Program-made: the position numbers and the translations under genes
Shown here: one piece after another, positions 1 through 6,182 of the stretch
How the letters are laid out: each line of letters opens with the position of its first letter
Position numbering within the stretch: position 1 is the first letter of the stretch
Notes under the pieces: generated by a model
Told to the model about the DNA's origin: nothing
The model's input: the letters and a program-made list of their open reading frames with translations, nothing else
The model's database searches: none
Source: Methanococcoides alaskense
GTDB lineage: Archaea; Halobacteriota; Methanosarcinia; Methanosarcinales; Methanosarcinaceae
Direction of reading: 5' to 3'
NCBI RefSeq assembly: GCF_031454185.1
Contig: NZ_JAVDQI010000018.1
Span: forward strand, 1 to 16,580
Length of the DNA: 16,580 nt

Positions 1-135
1 TGTGGGCTTGAACTTGACAGAGATGTTAATGCAGCGATCAATATTCTTAATCGATGCACCGTAGGGACTACGGGAAGAGCCTGTGGAGTCATGGATGTTG
101 GTCTGGGCTATGAAGTAGGAAGCCACTCATTTTAA
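1..135 (+). CDS. tnpB: IS605-family TnpB, C-terminal end (partial)
   Basis: The first 44 codons in frame 1 end at TAA 133-135 and read as the C-terminus of an RNA-guided TnpB nuclease. The window opens at a Cys of the zinc ribbon (CGLELDRDVNAAINIL). The Asp in RDVNAA matches the last RuvC-type catalytic Asp of the family. The tail (VGTTGRACGVMDVG) is typical of archaeal and bacterial OrfB proteins. Only the end is visible, so intactness cannot be judged. The stop codon lies in the loop of the transposon right-end hairpin (123-142), as is usual for IS200/IS605 elements. In the family TnpB cuts DNA guided by an RNA made from this same 3' region. Confidence 0.9.
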   Translation, partial: CGLELDRDVNAAINILNRCTVGTTGRACGVMDVGLGYEVGSHSF

Positions 136-150
136 TGGGTGGTAGTTCAC
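59..150 (+). mobile_element. IS605-family right end and probable omega RNA region
   Basis: A hairpin CCGTAG-GGA-CTACGG (59-73) lies inside the tnpB 3' end. A subterminal hairpin CCACTCA/TGGGTGG (stem 123-129 with 136-142, one G-T pair) is followed by TAGTTCAC ending at 150. The GGTAGTTCAC end with a subterminal hairpin is the usual right end of these elements. In characterised TnpB systems an omega RNA spans this region and its guide is the flanking DNA just outside the end, here starting at about 151. The exact last base is inferred from family resemblance. Confidence 0.75.
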
Positions 151-574
151 TATAATCCTGCAAAACCTTAATGCTGAATCCCCAAAATTTTAGAAATCTG
201 TTTAAAATTTTGAATATTATTAGCATAGTAGGTGCGCACATTGTCGCATATCTGGAAATAATATTAAGAAAATGTAGATGAATCTAAAAAATATATAATT
301 AAAAATATGCGAATGATACGCCTTCTTTTAATGTATTGACTAAATTCAATAAATATTATTTAATAGCATACTAAATAATTATATATTTGTATAAAATATT
401 AGGTATTTTTAAACACAATGTTTGAGATGTCCTCGCAATTTATAATAAAGCTTATATATATCGTGGTGCATCCATTCCAAAATCATAGCTATATGCTGTG
501 ATACATAAGGATTTAAATATAATAATCGCATATCTTAAATTGGGTACTTAATGTACTTTATATATAATTGGTAC
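151..574. other. AT-rich intergenic region with no recognised gene
   Basis: About 420 bp between the TnpB element end and the winged-helix regulator. It is strongly AT-rich with scattered TATA-like tracts (TTATATATA 452-460, TTTAAATATAAT near 512-522, TTTATATATA 557-566). I found no coding-like reading frame, tRNA or clear hairpin. The last 35 bp hold three GTAC tetramers described separately. Confidence 0.5.
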
Positions 575-584
575 GGTGATGGAC
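512..584 (+). promoter_or_regulatory. Promoter and RBS of the winged-helix regulator
   Basis: Two possible TATA boxes precede the gene: TTTAAATAT near 512-520 (start site near 540) and TTTATATATA at 557-566 (which would give an almost leaderless transcript). A good archaeal ribosome-binding site, GGTGAT at 575-580, lies four bases before ATG 585. It therefore favours that start over the in-frame GTG 576 and ATG 579. GTAC occurs at 544, 553 and 571, bracketing the second TATA box. Confidence 0.45.
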
Positions 585-959
585 ATGATTAGCACTGGTG
601 GAAAGCTATTAGATGACTCTAGCGAAGAGATTATCGATTCGTTGAAGAGTTTGGGAATGACACGCAACCTTGCGACTACTGTAGCCTATCTTTCAAATGT
701 GAGCGAATCCTCATCTCAAGAAATAGAGATGAAGACTGGACTCCGTCAACCGGAAGTTAGTGTTGCAATGAGGTCAATGCGCGAGCACGATTGGATTTCG
801 GTCCATAATGAAAAGGTTACAGGTAAAGGTAGACCCACGAAGATCTACACTTTGAAAACACCTTTCAATGATATTGTAAAACATTATGAGGCAAAGGTCC
901 AAGAAGAGAACGATGCAAGAATGCGTATAATAGATAAATTAAAGGATCTTGCAAAATAA
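585..959 (+). CDS. Winged-helix transcriptional regulator
   Basis: A predicted 124-residue DNA-binding protein. Residues ~15-90 fit an archaeal winged-helix fold of ArsR/TrmB-like type: helices around DSLKSLGMTRNLATTVAYL and SSSQEIEMKTGLRQPEVSVAMRSM (the recognition region), followed by a wing with GKGRPTKIYTL at 80-90. Residues ~95-124 are charged and helical and could dimerise as a coiled coil. There is no extra ligand-binding or metal domain, so the signal is unknown. I chose ATG 585 because GGTGAT sits four bases upstream; the reading frame is also open from GTG 576. It is monocistronic with a hairpin just after the stop. The target is unknown; autoregulation through the GTAC repeats is only a guess. 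Confidence 0.8.
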   Translation: MISTGGKLLDDSSEEIIDSLKSLGMTRNLATTVAYLSNVSESSSQEIEMKTGLRQPEVSVAMRSMREHDWISVHNEKVTGKGRPTKIYTLKTPFNDIVKHYEAKVQEENDARMRIIDKLKDLAK

Positions 960-960
960 A

Positions 961-990
961 GGATATCCAATAAGGATATCCAACTTTTAT
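961..990 (+). terminator. Hairpin terminator of the winged-helix regulator
   Basis: GGATATCC (961-968) and GGATATCC (974-981) form an 8-bp stem with loop AATAA, followed by AACTTTTATTT. It starts one base after the stop codon. Each arm is itself a palindrome. It could also stop transcripts coming from the convergent small-modifier gene. Confidence 0.6.
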
Positions 991-1035
991 TTAAATCATT
1001 ACTTTTTGGCTAAATCGTATTGATCAGCTTTGCTT

Positions 1036-1248
1036 TTAGCCGCCGGATATCGCTTTTAAGATGGTGACCGTACCTTCGACAACTATATCGTCGATAGGAA
1101 CAGCTTTTCCATCATTTAATAAAATAACAAGTTCCTGATTGATATCCATAATATTCAGAAGGTCCTCATACGTAGAATCATCAGGAACGTTTATCATCTG
1201 TCCATCCGGGTTATCAGGAAATATCTTGACTTTAATTGTTGTGCTCAA
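1036..1248 (-). CDS. Ubiquitin-like small archaeal modifier protein (SAMP/MoaD/ThiS-like)
   Basis: A 70-residue beta-grasp protein ending in the diglycine hallmark (ILKAISGG). In this superfamily an E1-like enzyme adenylates the C-terminal Gly for protein conjugation (SAMPylation) or as a thiocarboxylate sulfur carrier for molybdopterin, thiamine or tRNA thiolation. The pattern fits: N-terminal strand TTIKVKIF, helix STYEDLLNIMDI (26-37), strands ELVILLNDGKAVP and GTVTILKA. Length matches the 65-90 aa usual for the family. The start is TTG 1248, overlapping by 2 nt the TGA of the upstream 41-codon gene, with GGTGA about 9-10 nt upstream, so translation is probably coupled. No E1-like or target gene is in the window, so conjugation versus sulfur transfer cannot be decided. 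Confidence 0.85.
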   Translation of the reverse strand: MSTTIKVKIFPDNPDGQMINVPDDSTYEDLLNIMDINQELVILLNDGKAVPIDDIVVEGTVTILKAISGG

Positions 1249-1370
1249 TCTAGTACTTCACCACCCTCTCCCTTGAGATCGTCGAGGTTTTCGTGTATCA
1301 ATTTATCATCCAAAAGCTCAACCTTTTTTACGCCTTTACGTTCAGAATCACGTTTGTTAAATTTAGACAT
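1245..1370 (-). CDS. 41-aa charged microprotein coupled to the small modifier gene
   Basis: A small frame with ATG 1370 and TGA 1247-1245. It is preceded by GAGGTGA (1376-1382), an almost perfect archaeal ribosome-binding site at 5-nt spacing. The product begins MSKFNKRDSERKGVKKVELL and ends in an acidic tail with GEGG (residues 35-38) close to its C-terminus. There is no signal peptide, membrane segment, Cys or known domain. Its stop overlaps the TTG start of the ubiquitin-like gene by 2 nt, and its 3' end carries that gene's ribosome-binding site, so the two form one translational unit. A partner, substrate or leader role for the modifier is possible but unproven. Evidence that it is translated is the strong start signal and the tight overlap. 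Confidence 0.7.
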   Translation of the reverse strand: MSKFNKRDSERKGVKKVELLDDKLIHENLDDLKGEGGEVLD

Positions 1371-1382
1371 ACATTTCACCTC

Positions 1383-1512
1383 AGTAAATAAGTTGTATCG
1401 TATAGTAATTAATCTTTTCTAACCCCCGGACCCATCGAACTACTTTTAATACTAATTAAAATAAGGCACTTGCAAGTAATCTTTAAGTTATATTAGACCC
1501 GAACTGACAACT
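1383..1512. promoter_or_regulatory. Divergent promoter region (microprotein/modifier and HAD gene)
   Basis: 130 bp between divergent genes. On the minus strand ATTAATTACTATA (around 1402-1414) could be the TATA box of the microprotein operon, giving a short leader carrying the GAGGTGA site. On the plus strand TTTAAGTTA (1482-1490) lies about 26 bp before ATG 1513. No ribosome-binding site precedes that ATG, so the HAD mRNA is probably leaderless. Confidence 0.4.
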
Positions 1513-2166
1513 ATGTTCAACACATTGATCTTCGACGCAGATGGCGTCCTTGTGAACTCTATGCTATTTCATGCTGATGCATGGATACAGACCTTCTCTG
1601 AAGTTGGCATCGATGTGGTCAGGCAGGAGATCTATGATATAGAAGGTTCAAACTTTGTAGGAGTTATCGAGCTTGTTTTTAAAAAGGCAGGAAGAGAAAC
1701 AACTACTGAACTGATAGAAAAATTACGTATGAGAAAGCGTGAACTTTTCTTCCGATATGAAAAGGTAACTGCTTTCGAGGGTATGTATGATTTCCTAAAA
1801 GAAAAAAAGGACAAGTACAATTTGGCTGTTGTTTCAGGTTCTGACCGACCCATAATCGATAAAATGTTCAATAAACTCTATCCTGACATATTCGACCTGC
1901 TGATCTCAGGTGCTGACGTCACCCATGGAAAGCCTCACCCTGAACCTTATCTTAAGGCTGTGGAAAATTTTGGCGTAGAGAAAGAAAAATGTCTTGTTAT
2001 CGAGAATGCGCCACTGGGAGTAGAATCCGCAAAGAACGCAGGCCTTTATTGCGTTGCTGTATCAACCCACGTTGACCCAAAAAAACTTGAAAAGGCAGAT
2101 AAGGTCTTTAATGATCACAGTGAACTTCTGGAATTCCTAAAAGAGCTGGATATCAAAAAAGAATGA
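1513..2166 (+). CDS. HAD-superfamily hydrolase (phosphoglycolate phosphatase/beta-phosphoglucomutase-like)
   Basis: A 217-residue haloacid dehalogenase-type phosphatase with a helical cap inserted after motif I. Motif I is FDADGVLVNS, with nucleophile Asp8 and acid/base Asp10. Motif II is VVSGS (Ser108). Motif III Lys is in HGKPHPEPYL (Lys140). Motif IV is IENAPLGVESAKNAG, with Glu164-Asn165 where many relatives have ED or DD. The cap spans roughly 15-85. These features fit the large group acting on small phosphorylated metabolites (phosphoglycolate, sugar phosphates, nucleotides), but the substrate cannot be read from sequence. It is a single gene with a probably leaderless transcript, convergent with aCPSF1; the two stop codons are 15 bp apart and a hairpin lies at the boundary. 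Confidence 0.85.
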   Translation: MFNTLIFDADGVLVNSMLFHADAWIQTFSEVGIDVVRQEIYDIEGSNFVGVIELVFKKAGRETTTELIEKLRMRKRELFFRYEKVTAFEGMYDFLKEKKDKYNLAVVSGSDRPIIDKMFNKLYPDIFDLLISGADVTHGKPHPEPYLKAVENFGVEKEKCLVIENAPLGVESAKNAGLYCVAVSTHVDPKKLEKADKVFNDHSELLEFLKELDIKKE

Positions 2167-2189
2167 AAGGTGGTGTGGATATCACACCA
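2148..2189 (-). terminator. Hairpin between the HAD and aCPSF1 genes
   Basis: A 7-bp stem (2171-2177 with 2183-2189, arms TGGTGTG/CACACCA) with a 5-nt loop overlaps the aCPSF1 stop codon (2182-2184). For minus-strand transcripts it is followed by a T-rich run (CTTTCATTCTTTTTT, within the HAD gene's 3' end). That suits a terminator for aCPSF1. It may also act on plus-strand transcripts, which lack a good T run there. Confidence 0.5.
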
Positions 2190-4092
2190 GCCTTATAGTT
2201 TCAAGGTTTGTAAGTGCCCGGGTCTCCAGACGATATTTTTTATGCAATGAACTTGCAAGATCGATGCATGAGCGTTCATCACCATGCTCAGTGAAAACAC
2301 GTTCTGGTTGTGGTTTCATCTTCTTGAAGTATTCCATTAACTGTTTTCGATCAGAGTGACCGGAGAAACCATCAACTACCTCAACGCCCATATTCATCTT
2401 TACAACCTCAGTTCCGTTCTTGGATGAAACAGGTATCTCTTTCCAGCCTTTCTGGATACGTCTTCCAAGGGTACCATCTGCCTGATAACCGACAAAAACA
2501 AGCGTGTTGTTAGGGTCAGGTGCAAAAGCCTTGAAATACTCCATAACAGGTCCTGCGTTCATCATACCGGAGGTAGAGAGGATCACACATGGATGCGGGT
2601 CTTCTATGATCTTCTTTCTAAGCTCGTTCGAATCTACCGGTTTGAAGCATTCTGCAAGGAACGGGTTCTGGCCTTTCTGGAATATGAGCTTCCTTAGGTT
2701 ATTGTTCAAATATTCCGGATATGTCGCATGGATCGCCGTTGCTTCCCAGATCATACCATCGAGATAGACAGGAACATCATCGATGATCCCTCTCCTGATA
2801 GCATCTTCAAGAACTATCATAACCTCTTGGCTTCTTCCCACAGCAAAGGCAGGGATCAGCACGATACCTTTGTTATCCAGAGTACTCTTTATGATCTGCT
2901 GAAGGTTCTTCTCGGCTTCCTTTAGTGATGGCTGTACTGCCGAGGAAGCACCGTATGTAGATTCGGTTATTACGGTCTCGACACGCGGGAACTTGTTCAC
3001 TGCAGGATCGAAAAGCCTGGTAGGGCCATATTTGTAATCACCAGTGACAACTACGTTATGTAATCCGTCACCGATATGGAAATGTGATATTGCGGAACCG
3101 ATAATGTGTCCTGCATTATGGAATGTCAGCTTGACATCAGGAGCAATGTCTGTAACTTCTTCATAATCAAGTGCAATAGTATGTTTGAGTGCATCACGCA
3201 CATTTGTGGATTCGTACGGAGGCTTCTTACCCTCCTTTGCAGCAACATCGATGAAATCAAGCTGCAAAAGTGTCATTATATCCCTTGTAGGGGATGTACA
3301 ATAGATAGGACCTTCGTATCCGTATTTGTAAAGTAGCGGAACAAGTCCCTGATGGTCAAGGTGTGCATGTGTGATCACAACAGCATCTATCTGGTTAAGT
3401 GGCTGGACTTCCGGCAGATAGAGGTATGGTGTCATATTATCATCAGAACCAACGTTCACACCACAATCGATCATTATCTTGGATTCCGGCGTTGATAATA
3501 GGAAACAGCTTCTACCAACCTCTTTACATCCGCCAAGAGAGGTCACCCTGACCCAGTGGTCCTTGGAAGTACATTCCCTGTGAATGTTACGGCCTACAGC
3601 CTTGAGTATTTCCTTCCTATCCTTATGATTGGTACGCATGAACTCTCTGATGTTCTTCACGGTCCTTGATTTAATTGGAGGTGTACGAACCACTTTAGGG
3701 GTCCAACCGATCTTTTTCGTGATCTCACGGAGAGTCTCACCATGCTTACCTATTACCAAACCCGGTTTTTCCGCTTCGATAACAACTTCCCCTACATCAG
3801 GATCAAAATGGAAATTTGATAGAACAGCATCTTTTGGAACGGTATCCTTTATCTTCCCAATAGCTTCTTCGGGAGATACCAATACTTTAGGATCCGGACG
3901 AACAACGATCCTTGTACGTAGGGTTTTCGCGAGAGTTCTCACGATCTGGCCATTGTCTGCAAAGTCCTTTGGATCCTCAGTATAAACAACGAGTTGCGGT
4001 CCTTCAAATTCAACACTGGTTATAGTTGTGTTGTCTGGGACCTTTTCTTCAATTTTCTTTTTCAGATCCGCTAATACGTCTTCTATTGCCAT
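2182..4092 (-). CDS. fttA: Archaeal CPSF1 ribonuclease / transcription termination factor (beta-CASP, KH domains)
   Basis: A 636-residue protein with the full architecture of aCPSF1, also named FttA, which cleaves nascent RNA 3' ends and causes transcription termination in archaea. Residues 1-~175 hold the N-terminal KH region with the RNA-binding GLVIGKHGE loop (111-119). The metallo-beta-lactamase core begins near 180: motif HAHLDH at 242-247, His329 in NAGHIIGS, Asp352 in TGDYKYG. The beta-CASP segment spans ~375-560. GFSGHSD (His579) and TEHGD (His603) complete the zinc site. All expected metal ligands are present and length is normal for the family. ATG 4092 is used; a weak AGGAAGG lies about 8 nt upstream. 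It is monocistronic, with its own promoter after the psmB terminator. Confidence 0.95.
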   Translation of the reverse strand: MAIEDVLADLKKKIEEKVPDNTTITSVEFEGPQLVVYTEDPKDFADNGQIVRTLAKTLRTRIVVRPDPKVLVSPEEAIGKIKDTVPKDAVLSNFHFDPDVGEVVIEAEKPGLVIGKHGETLREITKKIGWTPKVVRTPPIKSRTVKNIREFMRTNHKDRKEILKAVGRNIHRECTSKDHWVRVTSLGGCKEVGRSCFLLSTPESKIMIDCGVNVGSDDNMTPYLYLPEVQPLNQIDAVVITHAHLDHQGLVPLLYKYGYEGPIYCTSPTRDIMTLLQLDFIDVAAKEGKKPPYESTNVRDALKHTIALDYEEVTDIAPDVKLTFHNAGHIIGSAISHFHIGDGLHNVVVTGDYKYGPTRLFDPAVNKFPRVETVITESTYGASSAVQPSLKEAEKNLQQIIKSTLDNKGIVLIPAFAVGRSQEVMIVLEDAIRRGIIDDVPVYLDGMIWEATAIHATYPEYLNNNLRKLIFQKGQNPFLAECFKPVDSNELRKKIIEDPHPCVILSTSGMMNAGPVMEYFKAFAPDPNNTLVFVGYQADGTLGRRIQKGWKEIPVSSKNGTEVVKMNMGVEVVDGFSGHSDRKQLMEYFKKMKPQPERVFTEHGDERSCIDLASSLHKKYRLETRALTNLETIRLV

Positions 4093-4125
4093 TAAACAGC
4101 CTTCCTATTTCAAAAAAGTTAAAAA

Positions 4126-4145
4126 AATATTATAGTATATTAAAA
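4126..4145 (-). promoter_or_regulatory. TATA promoter of aCPSF1
   Basis: On the minus strand TTTAATATACTATAATA lies about 35-50 nt before the ATG. A start site near 4110 would leave a leader of roughly 18 nt. It overlaps the T run of the upstream psmB terminator, so termination and initiation are packed together. Confidence 0.35.
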
Positions 4146-4186
4146 AAATGTGTGAATTGGACCATAACTCGAAAGAGCAATGGTCC
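4138..4186 (-). terminator. Hairpin and T-run terminator of psmB
   Basis: Arms GGACCAT (4159-4165) and ATGGTCC (4180-4186) form a 7-bp stem, with an inner CTC-GAAA-GAG minihairpin. It lies just after the psmB stop. On the minus strand it is followed by AATTCACACA and then seven T (4142-4148). Confidence 0.65.
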
Positions 4187-4194
4187 TTTTAAGA

Positions 4195-4827
4195 TCAGTT
4201 CAATAGTTCACGCTTTTTCATAACCTCTTCAGGGTCTAGTCTTTCATAATTGTCCTTTGTGATCACAACAACATCAATGTTTTCGCCTGATGCTGAATCT
4301 CTCTTCATAGCATTGTGAAGAGCACGGATAGCAAGATCAACGCCTTCCACTACGGTCATATCCTCAGTGTAGCGGTCTTCAAGAACACCGTAAGCCATTG
4401 GAGAACCGGAACCTGTTGAAACTGCCCTTGTCTCCTCGATACTGCCTCCGAGAGCATCGAGAGAATAGATAGCAGGACCGTTCTTATCAACGCCACCAAT
4501 AAGCAACTGGACCATAAGTGGATAATATCTCTGACCGCTAAGCATATTCGAAAGAAGAGTGGTAATACCTTTGATAGTTACCGATTCCTGCCTGCGCATC
4601 TTAAAAAGCTTGGATTCCACACTTATAATACGTACAATCTGCTGAGCATCACCTACAGAACCCGCAGTTGTCATTCCAACCATATCATCTATTTGATAGA
4701 TCTTCTTTGCGGTCTTACTTGCAATAAAGTGACCCATGGTTGCCCTCTGTTCAGTAGCAAGAACTACACCATCTGTGCAGACTATACCTACAGTAGTTGT
4801 ACCTTTTAAATGCTTATCATTATCCAT
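4195..4827 (-). CDS. psmB: Proteasome beta subunit (20S core)
   Basis: A 210-residue precursor of the catalytic beta subunit of the archaeal 20S proteasome, the core protease that degrades proteins fed by PAN or Cdc48 ATPases. A nine-residue propeptide (MDNDKHLKG) precedes the autocleavage site Gly9-Thr10. Mature Thr1 (TTTVGIVCTDGVVLATEQRA) is the N-terminal nucleophile. Mature Glu17 and Lys33 (precursor 26 and 42) are in the usual places, and TTAGSVGDAQQ, GSGSPMAYGVLE and a C-terminal helix complete the Ntn-hydrolase fold. Length is normal. ATG 4827 is preceded by GAGGT (4835-4839) at 7-nt spacing. The gene stands alone; the alpha subunit is not in this window, which is common in archaea. 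Confidence 0.96.
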   Translation of the reverse strand: MDNDKHLKGTTTVGIVCTDGVVLATEQRATMGHFIASKTAKKIYQIDDMVGMTTAGSVGDAQQIVRIISVESKLFKMRRQESVTIKGITTLLSNMLSGQRYYPLMVQLLIGGVDKNGPAIYSLDALGGSIEETRAVSTGSGSPMAYGVLEDRYTEDMTVVEGVDLAIRALHNAMKRDSASGENIDVVVITKDNYERLDPEEVMKKRELLN

Positions 4828-4892
4828 TAATTATACCTCATAGCAAAAAACGAGAAAATCAATAGGTAAAAATGTGTTTTGCTTCCCGCAAT

Positions 4893-4922
4893 ACAAACCC
4901 TCTTTGGGTTTTTTATTATATA
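4893..4922. promoter_or_regulatory. psmB promoter with an adjacent hairpin
   Basis: On the minus strand TTATATAATA (4913-4922) is a good TATA box, placing the psmB start near 4890 with a leader of about 65 nt. Beside it AAACCC (4895-4900) and GGGTTT (4906-4911) form a 6-bp hairpin followed by T on the plus strand. The hairpin may end transcription from the HD-domain gene upstream, or lie at the very start of the psmB leader. Confidence 0.4.
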
Positions 4923-4957
4923 ACTGTTTCCATCCATATACACAGTACTACATAAGA

Positions 4958-5464
4958 TCAATAAGAACCAAGCTCATCAGCAAGAGCCTGCACCCTTTGG
5001 ATAGCTTCCTCGCCCATACCCCTGTCACGCATTCGCTGAATACATCTTTCAAGCGGAACACGCTCATCACTCATTACAAGATTATCCGCATGGGCTACGA
5101 TCTTCTCTTCGGTACTTATTGGAAGATGATCAACTTCTGGAAGGCCCATGGCTTTTGCTTCCTCAGAAGTTATGCCTGCACCGATATGATTTCTTATGAT
5201 ATGGATGATACGAGGGTCAAGACCAAGCCCTTCCCCAATTGAAGCACCTTCAATAGCATGCCTTATGTCATGTGTGCGTGACCTTCCGATATCATGCAGA
5301 AGAGCACCCACTTCAACAAGCTGGACATCGACCTTATGCCCTTTTTTTTGAAAATCGCGTGCAATGTTCACAGCAATCTCTGATACGACCTGACAGTGCC
5401 GAATAACGTTGTCTGCACAACCTTCATCTTTAAGCAATTTTAGTGCATCAAAAGCTGATAGCAT
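4958..5464 (-). CDS. HD-domain phosphohydrolase-like protein (TIGR00295-type)
   Basis: A 168-residue archaeal HD protein. The metal-binding pattern is complete: His23 (IRHCQVV), His57-Asp58 in ALLHDIGRS, further His at 65, 69 and 93 (RNHIGAG), and Asp127 in VAHADNLV. Such proteins are usually metal-dependent phosphohydrolases acting on nucleotides or phosphoesters; this archaeal family has no firmly assigned substrate that I know. ATG 5464 lies two bases after the TAA of the TFE gene. No clear ribosome-binding site precedes it, so translation is probably coupled to TFE. It is the second gene of a two-gene operon and is followed by the hairpin at 4895-4911. Confidence 0.85.
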   Translation of the reverse strand: MLSAFDALKLLKDEGCADNVIRHCQVVSEIAVNIARDFQKKGHKVDVQLVEVGALLHDIGRSRTHDIRHAIEGASIGEGLGLDPRIIHIIRNHIGAGITSEEAKAMGLPEVDHLPISTEEKIVAHADNLVMSDERVPLERCIQRMRDRGMGEEAIQRVQALADELGSY

Positions 5465-5466
5465 CT

Positions 5467-5964
5467 TTAGCTGCTCGCTTCAAGCGCATCGAGCCTATCA
5501 CGCAGCTTTTTAACCGTTTTTGAATTGTCTTCGAACATCATGTCCTCACCGCAAACCGGACACATGAACTCACTCTTGCTGGCTTCTTTGAACTCGAACC
5601 TTACACAACCTTCCGGACATGTGTAGAATACACTATCAACCTCAAAATTATATCTCATTTCAAGGTTCTTGACAATCCTTTTCTTTTCCTTCACCAGATG
5701 TGATTCAATATCACTAAGATCCAACTGCCAGAGGTAAGTAAGCCATCCACTGCTGGAATCCCTTTCCCTCCTGCAAACGGCAAGATTGTTCTCATTCATA
5801 ATGAAAAGGGTCCTTCTGACGATATTGAGCATTACACCAGAGGCTTCAGCGATCTGTTCATCGGTGACCTCACCTTCCGGCATATTCTCTATCATCTCTA
5901 TCCCCTCTTCACCTATCAATTGCAGTAGATAGCCCCGGACGACTGGATCATTTGAATCTGTCAC
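5467..5964 (-). CDS. tfe: Transcription factor E, alpha subunit (TFE/TFIIE-alpha)
   Basis: A 165-residue archaeal TFIIE-alpha homologue that helps open the promoter and binds RNA polymerase at the clamp. From this start, residues ~5-90 form the extended winged helix (VRGYLLQLIGEEGIEMIE, then VTDEQIAEASGVMLNIVRRTL). Residues ~90-110 are a charged linker helix. A zinc ribbon uses Cys116, Cys120, Cys135 and Cys138 (CPEGC...CPVCG), followed by a C-terminal helix. Start choice: the frame opens at GTG 5973, but that codon lies inside AAGGTGAT (5969-5976), a ribosome-binding site correctly placed for GTG 5964, so I use 5964. It is the first gene of an operon with the HD protein. Confidence 0.93.
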   Translation of the reverse strand: MTDSNDPVVRGYLLQLIGEEGIEMIENMPEGEVTDEQIAEASGVMLNIVRRTLFIMNENNLAVCRRERDSSSGWLTYLWQLDLSDIESHLVKEKKRIVKNLEMRYNFEVDSVFYTCPEGCVRFEFKEASKSEFMCPVCGEDMMFEDNSKTVKKLRDRLDALEASS

Positions 5965-6006
5965 TAATATCACCTTGTAAATAAGATAGCATGAATAGAT
6001 AAATAC
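5965..6006 (-). promoter_or_regulatory. Promoter and start-deciding RBS of TFE
   Basis: On the minus strand TATTTATC (5998-6005) is a TATA box predicting a start near 5976. AAGGTGAT (5969-5976) then serves GTG 5964. The leader would be only about 12 nt, consisting mostly of the ribosome-binding site. Confidence 0.45.
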
Positions 6007-6053
6007 GTTAAGATTAGGTTTCTTAGGTATTTTGTTATTTATAGCTAATCCAC

Positions 6054-6077
6054 AAAAACACAGATAAGTGTTTTTTT
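6054..6077. terminator. Hairpin terminator between the ATP-grasp and TFE genes
   Basis: AAAAACAC (6054-6061) and GTGTTTTT (6068-6075) form an 8-bp stem with loop AGATAA. A T run follows on the plus strand, and on the minus strand its 3' arm is itself T-rich. It lies about 110 nt after the ATP-grasp stop, which suits a minus-strand terminator. The 6080-6182 stretch before it shows nothing recognisable. Confidence 0.45.
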
Positions 6078-6182
6078 AGCCAATTTTTGTATAAATATTA
6101 TCTGGCAGCTTCGTAACAAAATCCAACTTTATTTAATTTATAGTCTGATCATTTGCCTTTAAAGCTTGATAGCATAAGCAGT

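Noticed and set aside
1000..1037. An out-of-frame Lys-rich tail (KSKADQYDLAKK) after the diglycine of the small modifier, like a removable ubiquitin tail
   Set aside because: It needs a frameshift past a clean TAA, and archaeal modifiers normally end at the diglycine. Twelve codons are easily open by chance.
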